A DNA stretch of 64,000 bases from CAVQCJ01 sp963849365 (GCA_963849365.1 CAWKHA010000001.1:868001-932000), one strand, 5' to 3'; positions 44,771 to 53,742 are shown, counted from the first letter of the stretch. Notes: generated from the letters alone by a model not told the origin. Made by a program: numbers and translations.

Positions 44771-45685
44771 CTAGTCCATCGGCAGGATGGCGGCCCCACC
44801 GGAGTCCACGGCGAGATGGTGGACGTCCCACCCCCGGGGCGCGACGGCCTCGACCCTGGCCGCCGTGCCCGGCGAGGCCAGCGCCAGGACCGTGGGCCCG
44901 GCACCGGACACCACCGCGGGCAGCCCGGCCGACCGGAGCCGCTGCACGAGCGCCGCCGAGCGGGGCATGGCCGCCGCCCGGTACTGCTGGTGCAGGCGGT
45001 CCTCGGTGGCCGCCAGCAGGAGGTCCGGCCGCGCGGTCATCGCCACGCTCAGCAGCGCCGCCCGGCCGGCCGAGTGAGCGGCGTCCGCGAAGGGGACGGT
45101 ATCCGGCAGCATCCGGCGGGCCTTGGCCGTGGAAACCTGCGTGGTCGGCACCAGCGCCACCGGCACGACCCCGGCCGCGACCGGGCTGGACACAGCACGC
45201 ACCCCGGCCTCCTCGGTCCAGGCGACGGTGAAACCGCCGAGCAGGCACGCTGCGACGTTGTCCGGGTGCCCCTCCATGCTCGTGGCGAGCCGCAGCAGCG
45301 CCAGGTCGTCCATGCGGTCGGCACCGCCGACGACGAGGGAACGGGCCGCGACGACGCCGGACACGATCGCCGCCGCGCTCGAGCCGAGGCCGCGCCCGTG
45401 CGGGATCCGGTTCGCGCATCGCAGCGCCAGCCCGCGCGGCTGCCCGCCGAGCACCTTGAACGCGGCGCGCATCGCCTTGACGACGAGGTGCCGCTCCCCG
45501 GTGGGGACCTTGTCGGCGCCCTCGCCGGCGACCTGCACGTCGAGCCCGGTCTCGGTGACCTGGACGACGATGTCGTCGTACAGGGCCAGCGCGAGCCCGC
45601 AGGCGTCGAATCCGGGGCCCAGGTTCGCTGCCGTGGCCGGCACCCGTACGCGGACCGGTGCGGCCCGGAACATCGCGCCCGCCAT
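44771..45685 (-). CDS. thrB: Homoserine kinase
   Basis: A 304-residue GHMP kinase that phosphorylates homoserine in threonine synthesis. It has VPATAANLGPGFD (about residues 14-26) and the ATP loop IPHGRGLGSSAAA. The C-terminal GAGPTV completes the fold. Its ATG overlaps the thrC stop by one base, so it is the last gene of hom-thrC-thrB. Confidence 0.96.
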   Translation of the reverse strand: MAGAMFRAAPVRVRVPATAANLGPGFDACGLALALYDDIVVQVTETGLDVQVAGEGADKVPTGERHLVVKAMRAAFKVLGGQPRGLALRCANRIPHGRGLGSSAAAIVSGVVAARSLVVGGADRMDDLALLRLATSMEGHPDNVAACLLGGFTVAWTEEAGVRAVSSPVAAGVVPVALVPTTQVSTAKARRMLPDTVPFADAAHSAGRAALLSVAMTARPDLLLAATEDRLHQQYRAAAMPRSAALVQRLRSAGLPAVVSGAGPTVLALASPGTAARVEAVAPRGWDVHHLAVDSGGAAILPMD

Positions 45686-46755
45686 CAGCCGTCCAGGCCG
45701 AGCAGCTCCGCCGCCGCGTGCGCGTCCACCGGGACGGTGCGCGGCACGGGTGCGCCGTCGATCGCCCACTGCGGGTCCTTGAGCCCGTGCCCGGTGACCG
45801 TGCACACGACGGTCTGGCCAGGGGCGAGCAGACCCTGCTCGTGGGCCTGCAGCAGCCCGGCGACCGACGCCGCCGAGGCCGGCTCGACGAAGACACCCTC
45901 GCGTGCGGCCAGCCAGCGGTACGCGCGCAGGATCTGCCGGTCGGTGACGGAGTGGATGAGGCCGCCGGACTCGTCCCTGGCCGCGACCGCGTACGCCCAC
46001 GAGGCCGGGTTCCCGATCCGGATCGCGGTGGCGATGGTGGACGGGCGGGCGACGGGCTGCCCGCTGACGATCGGAGCGGCGCCGGCGGCCTGGAACCCCC
46101 ACATCCGGGGCAGCCGCGAGGCGGAGCCGTCAGCCGCGTACTCGCGGTAGCCCTTCCAGTACGCGGTGATGTTCCCAGCGTTGCCGACCGGCAGGCAGTG
46201 CACGTCCGGCGCGTCGTCCAGCGCGTCGACGACCTCGAAGGCGGCCGTCTTCTGCCCCTCGATCCGGAACGGGTTGACACTGTTGACCAGGGCGACCGGG
46301 TAGTGCGCGGAGAGGTCCCTGGCCAGCGTCAGGCAGTCGTCGAAGCTGCCCTGGACCTGCAGGATCGTGGCTCCGTGGGCCAGCGCCTGCGACATCTTGC
46401 CGAGCGCGATCTTGCCCTCGGGGACGAGGACCGCGCAGACCATGCCCCCGCGGACGGCGTACGCGGCCGCGGACGCGCTGGTGTTCCCGGTGGACGCGCA
46501 GATGACCGCGCGGGCGTCGGCCTCGGCGGCCTTGGAGATCGCCAGCGTCATGCCGCGGTCCTTGAACGACCCTGTCGGGTTGGCCCCCTCGACCTTCAGG
46601 TGGACGCTGCAGCCGGTCACCCCGGCCAGCGTCGGGGCCGGCACCAGCGGCGTGCCGCCCTCGCGCAGCGTGACGACCGGAGTGGACGGCGAGACCGGAA
46701 GCCGGTCCCGGTACTCCTCGATCACCCCGCGCCACTGGTGGGTCCGGGTCGCCAT
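45685..46755 (-). CDS. thrC: Threonine synthase
   Basis: A 356-residue PLP enzyme converting phosphohomoserine to threonine. The PLP Lys lies in NPTGSFKDRGM (about residues 59-69), and the phosphate-binding loop is VGNAGNITAYW. A GTG at 46764 that overlaps the hom stop by four bases (GTGA) is an alternative start, which would add three residues. It lies between hom and thrB. Confidence 0.96.
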   Translation of the reverse strand: MATRTHQWRGVIEEYRDRLPVSPSTPVVTLREGGTPLVPAPTLAGVTGCSVHLKVEGANPTGSFKDRGMTLAISKAAEADARAVICASTGNTSASAAAYAVRGGMVCAVLVPEGKIALGKMSQALAHGATILQVQGSFDDCLTLARDLSAHYPVALVNSVNPFRIEGQKTAAFEVVDALDDAPDVHCLPVGNAGNITAYWKGYREYAADGSASRLPRMWGFQAAGAAPIVSGQPVARPSTIATAIRIGNPASWAYAVAARDESGGLIHSVTDRQILRAYRWLAAREGVFVEPASAASVAGLLQAHEQGLLAPGQTVVCTVTGHGLKDPQWAIDGAPVPRTVPVDAHAAAELLGLDG

Positions 46756-46760
46756 CGTGC

Positions 46761-48053
46761 TCACTCGCCCTCCACCCGCATGACCGAGTCCACCGCGCGC
46801 ACGACGTCCAGACCGCGCAGGTCCGCGACCACACCCGACAGAGCCGCGTCGGACGCCTTGTGCGTGACGACGACGAGCGCGGCCTCGTCGCCGTGCATGT
46901 CCTGCCGCAACGTCTCGATCGACACACCGTGCGTGGCGAACGTCTGGGCGACCGTGGCCAGCACGCCGGCACGGTCGGCCACGTCGATCCCCATGTAGTA
47001 GCGGGTCCGGGCCTCGCCGATCGGTCGTACCTCGAGGTCGGCGTAGGCGCTCTCGCGGGGACCGCGACCACCGGAGAGCCGGTTGCGGCCGACCGCGACC
47101 AGGTCCCCGAGGACCGCCGACGCCGTGGGCGCGCCGCCGGCACCGCGCCCGTAGAACATGAGCTGGCCGGCCGAGTCGGACTCGACGAACACCGCGTTGT
47201 ACACGTCGCGCACGCCCGCCAGCGGGTGCGTGGCCGGCACCATCGCCGGGTGCACCCGGACCGAGACACCACGGCCGTCCGGCGAGCGCTCGCAGATGGC
47301 CAGCAGCTTCACCACGTGGCCCATCGCCTGGGCGGTGGCGACGTCCTGCGCCCGCACGCCGGTGATGCCCTCGCAGTACACGTCCGCGAGAGTGACCTGG
47401 GTGTGGAAGGACAGGCTCGCCAGGATGGCCGCCTTGGCGGCCGCGTCGTAGCCCTCCACGTCGGCGGTGGGGTCGGCCTCGGCGTAGCCCAGCGCCTGCG
47501 CCTCCGCCAGCGCGTCGGCGAAGCTCGCGCCGCTCTCGCCCATCCTGGTGAGGATGTAGTTGGTGGTGCCGTTGACGATCCCGAGCACCCGGTTGACGTT
47601 GTCGCCGGCGAGGGACTCCCGCAGCGGGCGCAGCAGCGGGATCGCACCGGCGACGGCCGCCTCGAAGTACAGGTCGACGCCGGCTTCGTCGGTGGCGCCG
47701 TACAGCTCGGGTCCGTGCTCGGCGAGCAGCGCCTTGTTGGCCGTCACCACGCTGGCGCCGCGGTGCAGGGCCTGCAGGAGCAGGGTGCGGGCCGGCTCGA
47801 TACCACCGATGGTCTCGACGACGACGTCCACGTCGGGCCGGCCGACGAGCGCGGACGGGTCGTCCGTGAGCAGGTCCCGCGGGACGAACGGCCCGCGGTC
47901 CTGGGCCAGGTCGCGCACGCCGATGCCCACGAGCTCGATCGGCGCGCCGATCCGGGCGGCGAGATCGTCGGACTGGGACCGCAGCAGCCGGACGACCTCG
48001 GTCCCGACCACCCCGCAACCCAGCAGTGCGACCCGGAGCGGCTGCGCGCCCAT
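46761..48053 (-). CDS. hom: Homoserine dehydrogenase
   Basis: A 430-residue NAD(P)-dependent enzyme reducing aspartate semialdehyde to homoserine. The Rossmann motif GCGVVGTEV is at about residues 12-20, the catalytic region is EADPTADVEGYDAAAK, and a C-terminal ACT domain (about residues 350-430) gives threonine feedback. The ATG has GAGGAG ten bases upstream. It starts the threonine genes downstream of lysA. Confidence 0.97.
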   Translation of the reverse strand: MGAQPLRVALLGCGVVGTEVVRLLRSQSDDLAARIGAPIELVGIGVRDLAQDRGPFVPRDLLTDDPSALVGRPDVDVVVETIGGIEPARTLLLQALHRGASVVTANKALLAEHGPELYGATDEAGVDLYFEAAVAGAIPLLRPLRESLAGDNVNRVLGIVNGTTNYILTRMGESGASFADALAEAQALGYAEADPTADVEGYDAAAKAAILASLSFHTQVTLADVYCEGITGVRAQDVATAQAMGHVVKLLAICERSPDGRGVSVRVHPAMVPATHPLAGVRDVYNAVFVESDSAGQLMFYGRGAGGAPTASAVLGDLVAVGRNRLSGGRGPRESAYADLEVRPIGEARTRYYMGIDVADRAGVLATVAQTFATHGVSIETLRQDMHGDEAALVVVTHKASDAALSGVVADLRGLDVVRAVDSVMRVEGE

Positions 48054-48122
48054 GACCGGCTTCTCCTCGCGTCGGCTTGTGCGGGCGACCCTACCGCGCT
48101 GCCGGTCCCGACGGCCGCCGGG

Positions 48123-49529
48123 TCAGGCCCCCGGGTCGAGGGCGAGGAGGTCCTCCACGCTCTCGCGGCGCAGCAGCACGGTGCTCGAACCGGCCCGCAC
48201 CGCCACCACCGGTGGCCGGCCGACGAAGTTGTAGTTGGAGGCCATCGCCCGGCAGTACGCGCCCGTCGCGGCGACCGCGAGCAGGTCGCCGGGCGCCAGG
48301 TCGGACGGCAGCCACGCGTCCTTCACCACGACGTCGCCGCTCTCGCAGTGCCGGCCCACGACGCGGGACAGCATCGGCGCGGCGTCCGACGCGCGCGAGG
48401 CCAGCGTCACGGTGTACTCGGCGTCGTACAGGGCCGTCCGCACGTTGTCGCTCATGCCGCCGTCGACGCTGACGTAGGCGCGGTGGTGGCCACCGTCCAG
48501 CTCGACGTCCTTGACCGTGCCCACCTCGTACAGCGTCAGCGTGCTGGGACCGACCAGGGCGCGTCCGGGCTCCACCCCGATCCGCGGGACGGCCAGCCCG
48601 AACGCGCGTGACTCCCGGGCGACGATCGCGGCCAGCGACCCGGCGAAAGCGCGCAGGTCGGGCGGGTCGTCGCCCGGGACGTACGCGATCCCCAGGCCGC
48701 CGCCGAGGTTCAGCTCCGCCGGCTCGACGCCGTGCTCGTCGCGGACCTGCGCGGCCAGCCCGACGACCCGGTGCGCGGCGACCTCGAAGCCGGAGGTGTC
48801 GAAGATCTGCGAGCCGATGTGGGAGTGCAGACCGGCGAGGTTCAGGTTCGGCAGGGCGAGCACCCGGCGCACCGCCTCGGCCGCCTCCCCCGTCGCCAGC
48901 GAGAAGCCGAACTTCTGGTCCTCGTGCGCCGTCGCGATGAACTCGTGCGTGTGCGCCTCGACGCCGACGGTGACCCGCACCAGCAGGTCGGCGTGCACGC
49001 CGAGCTCCTCGGCCAGGAACCCGAGCCGGGCGATCTCGGTGAACGAGTCCACGACGATCCGGCCGACGCCGGCGGCCAGGCCGGCCGCCAGCTCGGCCAC
49101 GGTCTTGTTGTTGCCGTGCACCACGATGCGCGGCGCCGGGAAGCCGGCGCGCAGCGCGACGGCGAGCTCCCCGCCGGTCGCGACGTCGAGCCCGAGCCCT
49201 TCCTCGGCCACCCAGCGCGCCACCGTCGTGGTGAGGAACGCCTTGGCCGCGTAGTGCACGTCGGCGCCCTCGAACGCCGTCCGGAACGCCGCGCAGCGCG
49301 CGCGGAAGTCGTCCTCGTCGAGGACCAGCAACGGCGTGCCGTGCTCGGCCGCGAGGTCGCGTACGTCGTGCCCGCGCACGGTGAGCACGCCGTCGCCGTC
49401 GCGGGCCGCCCCGGCGGACCACACCAGCGGGTCCAGCCAGGCCTGGGCCGCGGCGTCGGCGGGCGGCGCGGTGGGAGCGTGCGGGTGCAGCTGGTCCCCG
49501 TGCAGGGGCCCGGCCGGGTGCGCGCGCAC
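48123..49529 (-). CDS. lysA: Diaminopimelate decarboxylase
   Basis: A 468-residue PLP enzyme of alanine-racemase fold, the last step of lysine synthesis. The PLP Lys is in VHYAAKAF (about residues 82-89). The C-terminal barrel has CESGD and the EPGRALVG motif. The GTG at 49529 lies two bases after the argS stop; a much longer upstream frame lies inside argS. Confidence 0.96.
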   Translation of the reverse strand: MRAHPAGPLHGDQLHPHAPTAPPADAAAQAWLDPLVWSAGAARDGDGVLTVRGHDVRDLAAEHGTPLLVLDEDDFRARCAAFRTAFEGADVHYAAKAFLTTTVARWVAEEGLGLDVATGGELAVALRAGFPAPRIVVHGNNKTVAELAAGLAAGVGRIVVDSFTEIARLGFLAEELGVHADLLVRVTVGVEAHTHEFIATAHEDQKFGFSLATGEAAEAVRRVLALPNLNLAGLHSHIGSQIFDTSGFEVAAHRVVGLAAQVRDEHGVEPAELNLGGGLGIAYVPGDDPPDLRAFAGSLAAIVARESRAFGLAVPRIGVEPGRALVGPSTLTLYEVGTVKDVELDGGHHRAYVSVDGGMSDNVRTALYDAEYTVTLASRASDAAPMLSRVVGRHCESGDVVVKDAWLPSDLAPGDLLAVAATGAYCRAMASNYNFVGRPPVVAVRAGSSTVLLRRESVEDLLALDPGA

Positions 49530-49531
49530 CG

Positions 49532-51202
49532 CTACATCCGCTCGGGAGCGCTGACGCCGAGCAGCTCCAGGCCGTTCTCGATGACCTGCCGGGTCGCGGC
49601 GTTCAGCCACAGCCGCGCGCGGTTCAGCGGGGTCGGCTGCTCGTCCGCGTACGGCAGGATCCGGCTCGAGTCGTAGAAGCGGTGGTACGTCCCGGCCAGG
49701 TCCTCCAGGTAGCGCGCGACCCGGTGCGGCTCGCGCAGCTCGGCCGCCGTCGCGACCACCCGCGGGAACTCCGCCAGCAGCCCGAGCAGGTCGTTGTCCG
49801 CGGACCCGTCCAGCAGCGCGGGCACGAACTCGTCCTCGGTGCCGAGCGTCAGGCCCAGGTCGGCCGCGTTGCGGATCACCGACGCCGTCCGGGCCGCGAC
49901 GTACTGCACGTAGTACACGTGGTTCTCGTTCTTGCGCGCTGTCAGGATCTCGATGTCGAGGGTCAGCGGAGAGTCGGCCGGGTAGCGGCACAGCGAGTAC
50001 CGCGCCGCGTCGACCCCGACCTCGTCGACGAACTCGTCCAGGGTGACGATCGCGCCGGCTCGCTTGGAGAGCCGGACCTCGTCGCCGCCGCGCATGATCT
50101 TGACGAACTGCCCGATCAGGACCTGGATGTTCCGGTCCGGGTCGTCGCCGGCGCACGCGGCCACCGCCCGCAGCCGCTGCACGTACCCGTGGTGGTCGGC
50201 CCCGAGCAGGTAGATGCAGACGTCGAACCCGCGCAGGCGCTTGTCGACGTAGTAGGCGGTGTCCGACGCGAAGTAGGTCAGCTCGCCGTCGGCCTTGACC
50301 AGCACCCGGTCCTTGTCGTCGCCGAAGTCGGTGGTGCGCAGCCAGACCGCACCGTCCTGGTCGAACACGTGCCCCTGCTCGCGCAGCGTCGCCAGCCCAC
50401 GCTCGACGGCGCCCGACTCGTGCAGCGCCCGCTCCGACGCCCACACGTCGAAGTGCGTGCGGAAGCTGTCCAGCACCGCCCGCTGCGCGGCGATCTGCAG
50501 GGCGTACCCGGCCTCGCGGAACGCCCCGGTGCGGGCGTCGCCGGACAGCGCCGCGTACTGCGGGTGCTCGGCCACGATCCGCTCGGCCAGCTCCTTGATG
50601 TACTCGCCGTGGTATCCGTCGTCGGGCACCGCCAGGCCGGTAGCGGCCGCCGCGAGCGAGGCGCCGAACCGGTCCATCTGCACGCCACGGTCGTTGACGT
50701 AGAACTCGCGCGTCACCGCTGCACCGGCGGCGGTCAGCACGCGCGCCATCGCGTCCCCGACCGCGGCCCAGCGGGTGTGGCCCAGGTGCAGCGGCCCGGT
50801 CGGGTTGGCCGAGATGAACTCGAGGTTCACCTTCGTCCCGGCCAGCGTCTGCGAGCGGCCGTACGCGGCACCAGCCCGCAGCACGGTGGCGGCGACCTCG
50901 CCGGCCGAGGCCGCGTCGAGGGTGATGTTCAGGAACCCGGGCCCGGCGACGTCGACCGACGCGACCCCCGGTGTCTTCGCCAGCTGCGCGGCCACGGCCT
51001 CGGCGATCTCGCGCGGCGGCCGGCGCGCCGTCCTGGCCAGCTGCATGGCGACGTTCGAGGCGTAGTCGCCGTGCTCGCGCACCTTGGGACGCTCGACCTT
51101 GGTCTGCGTCGGCAGGTCGGCCTCGGCCAGCGCGAGGTCGCCGGCGGCCACGGCCGAGCGGACGGCGGCCAGGACGGAGTCGGCGAGCTGTTCAGGGGTC
51201 AC
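49532..51202 (-). CDS. argS: Arginyl-tRNA synthetase
   Basis: A 556-residue class I synthetase. The N-terminal Add1 tRNA-binding domain is residues 1-100, the HIGH motif is HLGH in NPTGPLHLGH, and the KMSK position reads LSKRAGA as in many bacterial ArgRS. The anticodon-binding domain is C-terminal. The GTG start has TAGCCT seven bases upstream, which indicates a leaderless message. A tRNA-Arg gene lies 0.5 kb upstream on the other strand. Confidence 0.97.
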   Translation of the reverse strand: MTPEQLADSVLAAVRSAVAAGDLALAEADLPTQTKVERPKVREHGDYASNVAMQLARTARRPPREIAEAVAAQLAKTPGVASVDVAGPGFLNITLDAASAGEVAATVLRAGAAYGRSQTLAGTKVNLEFISANPTGPLHLGHTRWAAVGDAMARVLTAAGAAVTREFYVNDRGVQMDRFGASLAAAATGLAVPDDGYHGEYIKELAERIVAEHPQYAALSGDARTGAFREAGYALQIAAQRAVLDSFRTHFDVWASERALHESGAVERGLATLREQGHVFDQDGAVWLRTTDFGDDKDRVLVKADGELTYFASDTAYYVDKRLRGFDVCIYLLGADHHGYVQRLRAVAACAGDDPDRNIQVLIGQFVKIMRGGDEVRLSKRAGAIVTLDEFVDEVGVDAARYSLCRYPADSPLTLDIEILTARKNENHVYYVQYVAARTASVIRNAADLGLTLGTEDEFVPALLDGSADNDLLGLLAEFPRVVATAAELREPHRVARYLEDLAGTYHRFYDSSRILPYADEQPTPLNRARLWLNAATRQVIENGLELLGVSAPERM

Positions 51203-51209
51203 GGGCGCA

Positions 51210-51215
51210 AGGCTA
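51210..51215 (-). promoter_or_regulatory. Leaderless -10 of argS
   Basis: TAGCCT on the minus strand ends seven bases before the GTG at 51202. It overlaps the stop of the response-regulator gene. Confidence 0.5.
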
Positions 51216-51620
51216 TCCGCGCCCCTCCCGGCGGGTCGGACGCACCTGCGCGGGCAGCAGGTCCAGCACGGTGGCGACCAGCTCCTCCGGGTCGAACGGC
51301 TTGGTCAGGTACGCGTCGACGCCGGCCTCGACGCCGGCTCTGCGGTCCGACGCCTGCGCGCGTGCGGTGACCATGACGATCGGGATCGCCGCGGTCTGCG
51401 GGCTGGCCTTGAGCCGGGCCGCCGCGGTGAGGCCGTCCATACCCGGCATCATCACGTCCATGGTGATCAGGTCGGGCTCCACGCGGGCCACGCGGTCGAG
51501 GGCCTCGTGCCCGTCGCACGCGTCGTGCACCTCGATCCCCTCGAGCTCGAGGTTGACCCGGATCAGCGCGCGGACGTTCGCCGTGTCGTCCACGACGAGC
51601 ACCCGTGGGGCCCTGTTCAC
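51213..51620 (-). CDS. Single-domain response regulator
   Basis: A 135-residue CheY-like receiver without an output domain. Acidic Asp11-Asp12 and the phosphoacceptor Asp55 (TMDVMMPGMDG), the Thr of VTAR, and the Lys of LTKPF are all present. It may relay phosphate to another protein; no histidine kinase is nearby. The GTG start has TACGCT six bases upstream. A longer in-frame extension is the antisense of the tRNA-Arg gene. Confidence 0.88.
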   Translation of the reverse strand: MNRAPRVLVVDDTANVRALIRVNLELEGIEVHDACDGHEALDRVARVEPDLITMDVMMPGMDGLTAAARLKASPQTAAIPIVMVTARAQASDRRAGVEAGVDAYLTKPFDPEELVATVLDLLPAQVRPTRREGRG

Positions 51621-51626
51621 CGCTCC

Positions 51627-51632
51627 AGCGTA
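51627..51632 (-). promoter_or_regulatory. Leaderless -10 of the response regulator gene
   Basis: TACGCT on the minus strand ends six bases before the GTG at 51620. Confidence 0.4.
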
Positions 51633-51688
51633 GGCACGTAGCGGGCGAGGCCGGAGGGCTTTGGCTGGTACCGTCTGTGGTCGCCCGG

Positions 51689-51763
51689 GCCCCCGTAGCT
51701 CAGGGGATAGAGCACCGCCCTCCGGAGGCGGGTGCGTAGGTTCGAATCCTACCGGGGGCACCA
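51689..51763 (+). tRNA. tRNA-Arg(CCG)
   Basis: A complete cloverleaf with acceptor GCCCCCG paired to CGGGGGC and the D-arm in AGCTCAGGGGATAGAGC. The anticodon stem CCGCC/GGCGG carries loop CTCCGGA, anticodon CCG at 51722-51724, and the T-arm is GGTTCGAATCC. The CCA end is encoded. It reads CGG arginine codons, abundant in this genome. A TG-extended -10 TACCGT at 51669-51674 is a likely promoter. It is divergent from argS and the response regulator. Confidence 0.97.
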
Positions 51764-51795
51764 CGCCCGTGATCTTGGGTCGCCGCACCGAGCGC

Positions 51796-53742
51796 TCACG
51801 CCAGGATGGGCCCGCGACTGCGTACCGGGCGCGGAGCCGAGAACGTCAGCACCGAGATGTCTCCTTGCAGGCACCACCTCGGGTCGTGGTCCGGAACGGA
51901 GATGATGAGGAAGTAGTCGTCGTCCTCGAGGTGCCGCCAGGTCATGGTGGTGCGGCGTCCCACGGTGAAGCTCGAGTCGCTGATCGTGCTGTCCCACAGG
52001 AAGCCCTTCTGCTGCAGGCTCACGCCGTAGTCGGTGATGCCTGGGCGCGGGCCGGTGGATCCCTCGTTGTGCCAGCCCGCCGAGATCGTGACCGTCAGGC
52101 CGCCGTTGTGGACGGGGAAGACCCGAGACCTCAGCACCTGGTAGCAGACGTGGATGGTGCTGGTGAAGTCGGCTGTCGGCGGTGCCGGCCGGGCCGACGC
52201 CGCCGGTCCCGCCTGAGCCGGGACCGGCGGTGCCACCGCCGGGAGGGTGGCCGGACAGGGCGGCGGCGGAAGCGTCGCCCAGACGGACTGACCGTCCAGG
52301 GGCGGGCCCTCGGTGCCGGTCGCGGCGTCGTACCGGCCGTAGCCGAACGTGATCCCGCGCGCGACGAAGTCGGACCCGGGCCAGTAGACCCCGACCGACG
52401 TCTCGTACCAGAGCACCTGGTTCTGGCCGTACACGAGGTTGAGCACCTGCCGCTCGGCGAAGGCGTTCATCCGCGCGTTCACGGTCGAGTCGGCGATGAT
52501 GACATTCCTGCGGTCGTTGCCGGGCCCGTGCAGGTTGCGGCCGAAGGTCCGCCTGGTCTCACCGTGCAGCAGGTGCGCAGGGACCCATCGGCGCCGGAGG
52601 GCTTCCCGTTCCTGGGCGTTCTTCGCGCCGGCCTCGATGCAGTCGAACTGAGCCTGGTAGATGCTCCGGTCGGCCATCGAGCCCACCGTGTTGCCCGGGC
52701 ACCGCGTCAGCGGGCTCGCCTTGACAGTGCCGCCCTGCCCCTGCGGCCCCGGCGTGAACGTCACGTGCGTGAGCGGCAGCTGCGGGCTGCCGCACTTGAT
52801 CTCGTCGTCCTCGGTCTCCTCGTCCGGCGGTGCCGGGAGGACCGGTGGGAACGGGAAGGGCGTCGGTCCGGGCTCGGGTGCGAGATCAGGTCCCATCTCC
52901 GGTCCGAGCTCGGGCGCGGGCTCCGGGAAGCCGATGTCGGGGACCCCGTCCGGCGCGCCGACGTCCGGGACCCCCTCCGGCAGCCCGATGTCGGGGCCCA
53001 GCTCCGGGAAGCCGATCTCCGGCCCGAGCTCCGGGAAGCCGATCTCCGGCCCCAGCTCGGGAAAGCCGATCTCGGGACCGAGCTCGGGTCCCAGGCCCTC
53101 CACCGGGAACTCGAGCTGCCGCCGGACGGCGACCGGGCGACCCGACCCCAGCGGGCCGGCCGATCTGCCGGCCATGACGTCGGCAGCTGCCCGGTCAGCC
53201 GCCGCCTCGCCCGAGTCGTCGACGTGGAGCTCGTCCGACCCGTCCGCGCGGCCCTGCTGCTGGACCACATGGGCCAGCTCGTGCGACAAGAGACGCCGGC
53301 CGACCGCGGTCGCAGGTGCGAAGCGTCCGGCGGCGAACATCACGTCGTCGCCCACCGTGTACGACTGCGCGTGCAGCGCGCGTGCCGACGCCGTGGCCTG
53401 GGCGCCGGTGTGCACTCGAACCTGGCCGAAGTCCGTACCGAAGCCGGCCGCCATGACAGACCTGGTCCCACTGTCGAGGCCGACCGCAGGCGAGCGGATG
53501 GCGTCGCGAACGGTCGACGCCGCGGCGCTGTCGAGGGTCGGGTCGCCCCGCGGCGGCGGAGCGTGACCTGTCGCCAGCTCCAGCTGGAGCCTGGACGCGG
53601 GCAGGGCTGCGGCCGCCCCGGGTGGGTTGCGTGTCCGGACCGGCTCGGCCGGGCTGCCCACGGACGAGATCCGCCCTTCCTGCGGGCGATCCGGCCGCCC
53701 ACCGGCGTGAGCCAGCGTGCGTTCCCGAGCCACGGCGCGCAC
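51796..53742 (-). CDS. Orphan DUF4157 (eCIS-core) toxin-like protein
   Basis: A 648-residue multidomain protein. Residues 60-200 are a DUF4157 (eCIS core) domain with LDSGTRSVM and the metallopeptidase-like HELAH at 154-158. Residues 216-292 form about eight nonapeptide repeats (ELGPEIGFP and variants). Residues 385-460 (PAHLLHGE, LHGPGND, VNARMNAF) resemble a DNA/RNA non-specific or HNH-like nuclease. Residues 525-640 are an unrecognised beta-rich domain. DUF4157 proteins are typical effectors or cargo of extracellular contractile injection systems, but no such structural genes are in the window. It has no signal peptide. Possibly acquired at the tRNA. Confidence 0.8.
   Translation of the reverse strand: MRAVARERTLAHAGGRPDRPQEGRISSVGSPAEPVRTRNPPGAAAALPASRLQLELATGHAPPPRGDPTLDSAAASTVRDAIRSPAVGLDSGTRSVMAAGFGTDFGQVRVHTGAQATASARALHAQSYTVGDDVMFAAGRFAPATAVGRRLLSHELAHVVQQQGRADGSDELHVDDSGEAAADRAAADVMAGRSAGPLGSGRPVAVRRQLEFPVEGLGPELGPEIGFPELGPEIGFPELGPEIGFPELGPDIGLPEGVPDVGAPDGVPDIGFPEPAPELGPEMGPDLAPEPGPTPFPFPPVLPAPPDEETEDDEIKCGSPQLPLTHVTFTPGPQGQGGTVKASPLTRCPGNTVGSMADRSIYQAQFDCIEAGAKNAQEREALRRRWVPAHLLHGETRRTFGRNLHGPGNDRRNVIIADSTVNARMNAFAERQVLNLVYGQNQVLWYETSVGVYWPGSDFVARGITFGYGRYDAATGTEGPPLDGQSVWATLPPPPCPATLPAVAPPVPAQAGPAASARPAPPTADFTSTIHVCYQVLRSRVFPVHNGGLTVTISAGWHNEGSTGPRPGITDYGVSLQQKGFLWDSTISDSSFTVGRRTTMTWRHLEDDDYFLIISVPDHDPRWCLQGDISVLTFSAPRPVRSRGPILA
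52867..53097 (-). repeat. Coding nonapeptide repeats in the DUF4157 gene
   Basis: About eight 27-base units encode ELGPEIGFP (three near-perfect), then degenerating copies with Gly-Pro-Asp. The DNA repeats are strongest at 52990-53097. They form a Pro/Gly/Glu-rich spacer between the DUF4157 and nuclease-like regions. Confidence 0.85.

Noticed and set aside
44514..46280. N-terminal extension of rho that would make a 1209-residue protein
   Set aside because: The extension lies antisense to or within thrB/thrC and has no Rho similarity; the GTG at 44513 has a ribosome-binding site.
51621..51788. Upstream extension of the response regulator reading PVGFEPTHPPPEGG
   Set aside because: This is the antisense translation of the tRNA-Arg gene, a well-known annotation artefact.
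52867..53097. Repeats considered as a CRISPR array
   Set aside because: The repeats are in-frame, contiguous and coding, without unique spacers.
51764..53742. Prophage or integrative element at the tRNA
   Set aside because: No integrase, transposase or attachment duplication is visible in the window.
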